Positions 6,455-9,476 of a stretch of 9,476 bases of DNA are shown here, piece after piece. Within the stretch, counting starts at the first letter, position 1, and each line of letters starts with the position of its first letter. Below the pieces are notes generated by a model, which saw nothing but the letters and a program-made list of their open reading frames with translations, did not search any database and was not told the DNA's origin. A program made the translations under genes and the position numbers. Source of the stretch: an uncultured Clostridia bacterium (lineage in GTDB: Bacteria; Bacillota; Clostridia; Oscillospirales; Acutalibacteraceae); NCBI GenBank assembly GCA_947165115.1, contig CAMUZD010000042.1, forward strand, positions 1 through 9,476, written 5' to 3'.

Positions 6455-7214
6455 ACCTGTGTTTTATAACTTCATACATCAGAATTCCCGCAGCGACGGA
6501 TGCGTTGAGAGAATTTATTTTGCCTTTCATCGGGAGAGACACGATATAATCACATTTTTCCCTGACCAGACGGCTCATGCCTTTGCCCTCATTACCTATG
6601 ACGAGGGCGACGGCGCCGCCGTAATCGAGCGTATCCCAGCGCTCGCCGTTCATATCGGCACCGTAAATCCAGAAGCCCTTTTCCTTAAGCTCGTCTATCG
6701 TTCGGGCGAGATTCGGAACTCTCGCCACCGGGACATATTCTATCGCGCCGGCGGAAACCTTGCCGACCACATAGGTCAGAGCCGCGCCGCGCCGCTTCGG
6801 AATTATAACCCCGTGCGCCCCGCAGGCATCGGCCGAGCGGATAATCGCGCCGAGATTGTGCGGATCCTCGATTTCATCGAGAATTATCAGGAACGGCTCC
6901 TCGCCCTTTTCGCGGGCAATCGCCAGCATATCCTCAATATCGGCATATTCATGCGCGGCCGCTCTCGCGGCAATTCCCTGATGATTCGCACCACCGCACA
7001 TGGCATCGAGTTTCCTGCGGTCCGTTTCCTTTATCACAAGCCCGCTCTCACGCGCCTTGCCGATTATCATTCCGACCGAGCCGTTTCTCTCGCCCTTCGC
7101 GACATAGACGGTGTCTATTTCCCTGCCGCTCTTTATCGCTTCGAGCACGGCGTTTCTGCCGATTATCATATCCTCGCCCGCCTGACCGGGCTCTGCTTTC
7201 GGTCTGTTATCCAC
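6453..7214 (-). CDS. rlmB: 23S rRNA (guanosine-2'-O-)-methyltransferase RlmB, SpoU/TrmH family
   Basis: This 253-residue SPOUT methyltransferase is expected to use S-adenosylmethionine to methylate the 2'-O of G2251 (E. coli numbering) in the peptidyl-transferase P loop of 23S rRNA. After a short variable tail, the substrate-binding domain begins at MIIGRNAVLEAI (16-27). The catalytic knot domain carries motif 1, DPHNLGAIIRSADACGA (117-133, with Asn120 and Arg126), motif 2, IGNEGKGMS (206-214), and motif 3, LPMKGKINSLNASVAAG (227-243). All key positions are intact and the length is normal. The start is GTG at 7214, because GGAGGTGA lies 4 nt upstream; a TTG at 7244 would put that site inside the gene. 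RlmB and the related TrmH and RlmH-like enzymes share these motifs, but the N-terminal domain favours RlmB. It is the fourth gene of the operon. Confidence 0.92.
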   Translation of the reverse strand: MDNRPKAEPGQAGEDMIIGRNAVLEAIKSGREIDTVYVAKGERNGSVGMIIGKARESGLVIKETDRRKLDAMCGGANHQGIAARAAAHEYADIEDMLAIAREKGEEPFLIILDEIEDPHNLGAIIRSADACGAHGVIIPKRRGAALTYVVGKVSAGAIEYVPVARVPNLARTIDELKEKGFWIYGADMNGERWDTLDYGGAVALVIGNEGKGMSRLVREKCDYIVSLPMKGKINSLNASVAAGILMYEVIKHR

Positions 7215-7218
7215 TCTC

Positions 7219-7226
7219 TCACCTCC
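7219..7226 (-). promoter_or_regulatory. Ribosome binding site setting a GTG start for rlmB
   Basis: GGAGGTGA (7226-7219) is a full match to the anti-Shine-Dalgarno core and ends 4 nt before GTG (7214-7212). Just upstream of it an 8-base direct repeat, TGCGAAAC, occurs twice with one base between copies; its meaning is unknown. Confidence 0.85.
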
Positions 7227-7247
7227 GTTTCGCAGGTTTCGCAAAAA

Positions 7248-8123
7248 TCAATACAGTTCTTTTATGTAGTTTTCGACATCGGCTCTCGTGCCCTTGAACG
7301 GACCGGGAGTCTCCATCTTCAGAGAGACGGTCGCCGTCGCCATGAGAAGCGCGTCGGGTATCTGCGAATTCAGTCTCTCGTTTATGTATGCGGCGAAGGT
7401 TGTGTCGCCCCTGCCGGTTCTGCCGCTGAGATTTCTCGACTTTATCGGGCAGGTATAAAACTCTTTGCCGTCATAAATCAGAACCTCGGTATTATGGGTA
7501 ATCATAATTTCACGCGCACCCCAGGAATAGAGATGCTTCGCCGCTTCTTTGCGGTCGGAACAGCCCGTGAGAATCTCCGCCTCGGCGGCATCGGTCTTGA
7601 GATAAGTTATGCAGGGCAGGCATTCCTTCTTATCCGCCCAGTCCTCAAAGAACATCGCGCCGTCGGGAGCAACATGCCTGAGCATCGCCTGAACATCGAG
7701 GGCGACGGGTTTTCTCTTTGAGAGCGTCTTTATCATTTCGGTATCGAAATCGCCGTAGACAAGGCCGGCCAGATGATAAATGCTGACATCCGCCTGCGGA
7801 ATATCGGACGCTTTGAAAGGATCGCCCTTTGAAGTGCAGGTGCAGGTGCGTCTCTCCTTATCGGCGGTGTGGTAAATATTCGTGATTTCCGTGCTCTTTT
7901 CGCTCGGGAGAACAATTATATCCTCTCTCGGAATCGTGAACTGCTCCAGGCGGTCCATATCCTTTTCGGGGAGCTTCGTGACCGCGAGCACCTTGTGCCC
8001 GAGAGCGTAAGCGGATGCGGAGGAATAAACAACCGCGCCGCCGACTATATGAACGGTGTTGCCGAGATGGTCGGTATTCGTATCAAGGGTCGCGTGACCG
8101 ATTATCATTGAACTGTAAGCCAT
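7248..8123 (-). CDS. PfkB-family carbohydrate or nucleoside kinase
   Basis: This 291-residue ribokinase-fold protein is predicted to transfer phosphate from ATP to a hydroxyl of a sugar, nucleoside or related small molecule in the cytoplasm. The N-terminal substrate-side signature is HIVGGAVVYSSASAYALG (25-42). The C-terminal PfkB signature is NLSGRTGRGDTTFAAYI (231-247), with Asp240 as catalytic base and the anion-hole glycines before it. KTDAAEAEILTG (176-187) corresponds to the usual NxxE region for Mg-ATP, with Asp where Asn is common. The substrate is not evident. The start is ATG at 8123, with GAGGTG 4 nt upstream; a TTG at 8135 overlaps that site and is rejected. It lies 8 nt after the PLC-like gene and 33 nt before rlmB, so it is co-transcribed with both. 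Confidence 0.85.
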   Translation of the reverse strand: MAYSSMIIGHATLDTNTDHLGNTVHIVGGAVVYSSASAYALGHKVLAVTKLPEKDMDRLEQFTIPREDIIVLPSEKSTEITNIYHTADKERRTCTCTSKGDPFKASDIPQADVSIYHLAGLVYGDFDTEMIKTLSKRKPVALDVQAMLRHVAPDGAMFFEDWADKKECLPCITYLKTDAAEAEILTGCSDRKEAAKHLYSWGAREIMITHNTEVLIYDGKEFYTCPIKSRNLSGRTGRGDTTFAAYINERLNSQIPDALLMATATVSLKMETPGPFKGTRADVENYIKELY

Positions 8124-8127
8124 AATG

Positions 8128-8133
8128 CACCTC
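8128..8133 (-). promoter_or_regulatory. Ribosome binding site of the PfkB kinase gene, overlapping the upstream stop
   Basis: GAGGTG (8133-8128) sits 4 nt before the ATG at 8123 and shares two bases with the TGA (8134-8132) of the PLC-like gene, which favours translational coupling. Confidence 0.75.
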
Positions 8134-9028
8134 AAATCCTTTTGCCTATCGCGTCTGCGTATTCATCTCTGAGCTCGGGTTTCACAATATCTTTAAGCAG
8201 ATTGAGCCAGAGGATGTAATTCGTTTTCATGTGGTCCCTCGTCATGAAATCGCCCGCAATGATATTGACCTTGTCGAGCAGGAGCGGATCCTCCGCGATA
8301 TCGGTTATCATCTGGGGAAAATAGATCCTGTCTTCCTCATCGAGGGCGCGCGGCCATTTGAGGCCGTTTTCCGTGCCTAAATTCGGAGTCTGCTGGGACT
8401 GGAACCAGAAGAAACCCTCGCTTTCGAGCTCCCTGAGATAATTGAGGCTCTCCTTCGCGAATTTTTCGGGTTTCAGGCCGAATACGACCGGATCCCAGGG
8501 CTCGAGCAGCTTTATGTCGCGGCTGTATTTATATAACTCTTCCGCGTGGTGAATCACATATTTCTTTCCGCTTTTTCTTATTTCGCCGAGAGTCAGCGCC
8601 TTCAGGTCGGGAATATCGGTCAGCGCGTATTTCTCAGGATCGAGATATTTTTCAATAAGCTCGTCGACGAGCTCCGGGTCGGAGGTGTTTGAAAGCGTGA
8701 AGGGACCGATCGTCTGCTTCTGATAAGCTCTGACATCGAGGATGAAGAAATCATTGAAATTCGTTACAATCTCGCCGAAATAAGAAAAGGCTTCGTCGGC
8801 GCTCATGCCTTTCATTATGCCGTGGGCTATATATAGTTTATTCTTTTTCTGGCTCAGGCGGATGCCGAATTTACGCACTCCGAAGCGATACTGGTCAAAC
8901 GGCGTGCCGTCCTGACAGCAGGCGGTGTAATTCATGCCCTTTGTGCCGGAGTTATGCGCGCCGGGTATCGCAACCTTCGTGATAAGCGCGTCATCCTTTA
9001 TATATTCGAGCCAGTTGTCGTAAAACAT
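8132..9028 (-). CDS. PI-PLC-like phosphodiesterase, cytosolic
   Basis: This 298-residue protein has the phosphatidylinositol-specific phospholipase C X-domain fold signature. IPGAHNSGTKGM (21-32) matches the strand and catalytic-His motif (His25). FGVRKFGIRLS (49-59) matches the GxRxxDxR strand, with Arg57 kept. LYIAHG (65-70) supplies the second catalytic His (His69). FILDVRAY (about 94-101) is the next core strand. In the Bacillus cereus enzyme the residue after the first His is Asp33; here it is Asn26. The Asp of GxRxxDxR is Gly55. So the acid/base pair is present but supporting residues differ, and the substrate may not be phosphatidylinositol. There is no signal peptide or membrane segment, unlike secreted bacterial PI-PLCs. 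The ATG at 9028 follows the upstream stop by one base, and its ribosome binding site lies inside that gene. Confidence 0.8.
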   Translation of the reverse strand: MFYDNWLEYIKDDALITKVAIPGAHNSGTKGMNYTACCQDGTPFDQYRFGVRKFGIRLSQKKNKLYIAHGIMKGMSADEAFSYFGEIVTNFNDFFILDVRAYQKQTIGPFTLSNTSDPELVDELIEKYLDPEKYALTDIPDLKALTLGEIRKSGKKYVIHHAEELYKYSRDIKLLEPWDPVVFGLKPEKFAKESLNYLRELESEGFFWFQSQQTPNLGTENGLKWPRALDEEDRIYFPQMITDIAEDPLLLDKVNIIAGDFMTRDHMKTNYILWLNLLKDIVKPELRDEYADAIGKRI

Positions 9029-9029
9029 C

Positions 9030-9476
9030 TTAAATCACCTGGAAAATATAGAATTTCAGATAGTCCGTTTCGGGAACATTCCACAGAACAGGATGGTCGC
9101 AGCACTGCCTGCGCACCTCAATCTGCTTGAGCTGAACTCCCGCATCCGCCGCGGCGGAGACGAGCATTTTTTCAAACAGCTCGCTCTTCATGAAATGCGA
9201 GCAGGAGCAGGTGGCGAGATATCCGCCGCGGGGCAGGAGTTTCATCGCCCTGTAATTAATCTCCTTGTAACCGCGCTCCGCCGATTTTACGGTCTTTCTG
9301 CTCTTTGTGAACGCGGGCGGGTCAAGGATAATGAAATCATAAGGCTTTCCGCCCTCTTTTTCGAGCGAGGGAAGCAGGTCAAACACATCCGCGGTCAGAA
9401 AATCCATCTTATCCGCGAGGCCGTTTCTTTCTGCATTCGCCTTCGCCTGCCGGGTCGCGAGTTCGCTGACATCAAC
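9030..9476 (-). CDS. rlmI: RlmI/RlmK-like class I rRNA methyltransferase, C-terminal part (runs off the right edge)
   Basis: The last 148 codons are visible; the frame is open to the window edge, so the gene begins outside. The product should methylate 23S rRNA, probably C1962 at carbon 5 as E. coli RlmI does, using S-adenosylmethionine. In the visible fragment, VDVS (1-4) is the strand whose Asp holds the SAM ribose. LDPPAFTKSR (51-60) is the DPPxF motif IV. ERGYKEIN (67-74) parallels RGYKDIN of E. coli RlmI. CSCSHFM (90-96) contains the expected catalytic Cys92. CDHPV (126-130) is the conserved late motif. The PUA domain normally at the N-terminus is out of view. Assignment within the COG1092 family is firm, but RlmI versus a close paralogue is not settled. 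Confidence 0.85.
   Translation of the reverse strand, partial: VDVSELATRQAKANAERNGLADKMDFLTADVFDLLPSLEKEGGKPYDFIILDPPAFTKSRKTVKSAERGYKEINYRAMKLLPRGGYLATCSCSHFMKSELFEKMLVSAAADAGVQLKQIEVRRQCCDHPVLWNVPETDYLKFYIFQVI
9034..9040 (-). promoter_or_regulatory. Ribosome binding site of the PLC-like gene, inside the rlmI-like coding end
   Basis: AGGTGAT (9040-9034) is formed by the Gln-Val-Ile codons that end the methyltransferase and lies 5 nt before the ATG at 9028. Only one base separates the two genes, so the initiation signal is wholly inside the upstream gene. Confidence 0.7.

Noticed and set aside
6459..7721. Long plus-strand open frame opposite rlmB and the PfkB kinase gene
   Set aside because: It spans the junction of two well-supported minus-strand genes, has no ribosome binding site of note and no recognisable motif. 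It fits a mirror frame created by the codon bias of the real genes.
1..9476. CRISPR array, tRNA or rRNA genes, insertion sequences, attachment sites
   Set aside because: No spaced direct repeats, cloverleaf, rRNA signature, transposase or terminal inverted repeats were seen on either strand by eye.

Overview
The window looks like chromosome from a bacterium of the Bacillota, probably a gut-type member of class Clostridia. This is inferred from strong GGAGGTGA-type ribosome binding sites, textbook sigma-A promoters, the standard code with TGA stops, and the protein families present. No 16S rRNA or other definitive marker is visible. All genes but one lie on the minus strand and have a moderately high GC content. 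The exception is one visibly AT-rich gene on the plus strand.

Read in the direction of transcription (right to left), the first block is a tightly packed operon entering from beyond the right edge. It holds the 3' part of an RlmI-type 23S rRNA methyltransferase, a cytosolic PI-PLC-like phosphodiesterase, a PfkB-family sugar/nucleoside kinase, and the rRNA 2'-O-methyltransferase RlmB. Next comes a 920-residue membrane protein that I read as a catalytically degenerate P-type (P1B-like) ATPase fused to a long acidic disordered N-terminus. After a GC-rich intergenic hairpin comes a secreted LCAT/lipase-like alpha/beta hydrolase. The first five genes are 1 to 33 nt apart, and several ribosome binding sites overlap the stop codon or last codons of the gene before. 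The block ends at a bidirectional rho-independent terminator shared with the convergent plus-strand gene.

That plus-strand gene (1337-1858) encodes a small zinc-ribbon protein with two membrane segments. It is driven by a perfect TTGACA-17-TATAAT promoter. Back to back with it is a TTTACA-17-TATAAT promoter for the leftmost minus-strand unit: prfB (release factor 2), then the first 18 codons of a bacterial sugar transferase whose ATG overlaps the prfB TGA. The prfB gene is a single uninterrupted frame, with no programmed +1 frameshift site. It does have an in-frame UGA-terminated mini-ORF directly upstream.

The most unusual item is the degenerate P-type ATPase (3680-6442). It keeps the 4+2+2 membrane layout and recognisable P/N-domain sequence, but the DKTGT, GDGxND, TGES and CPC motifs are altered or lost while the reading frame stays fully open. 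It lies in an operon that also encodes two predicted lipid- or phosphodiester-directed hydrolases. That suggests, without proving, an envelope-related role.
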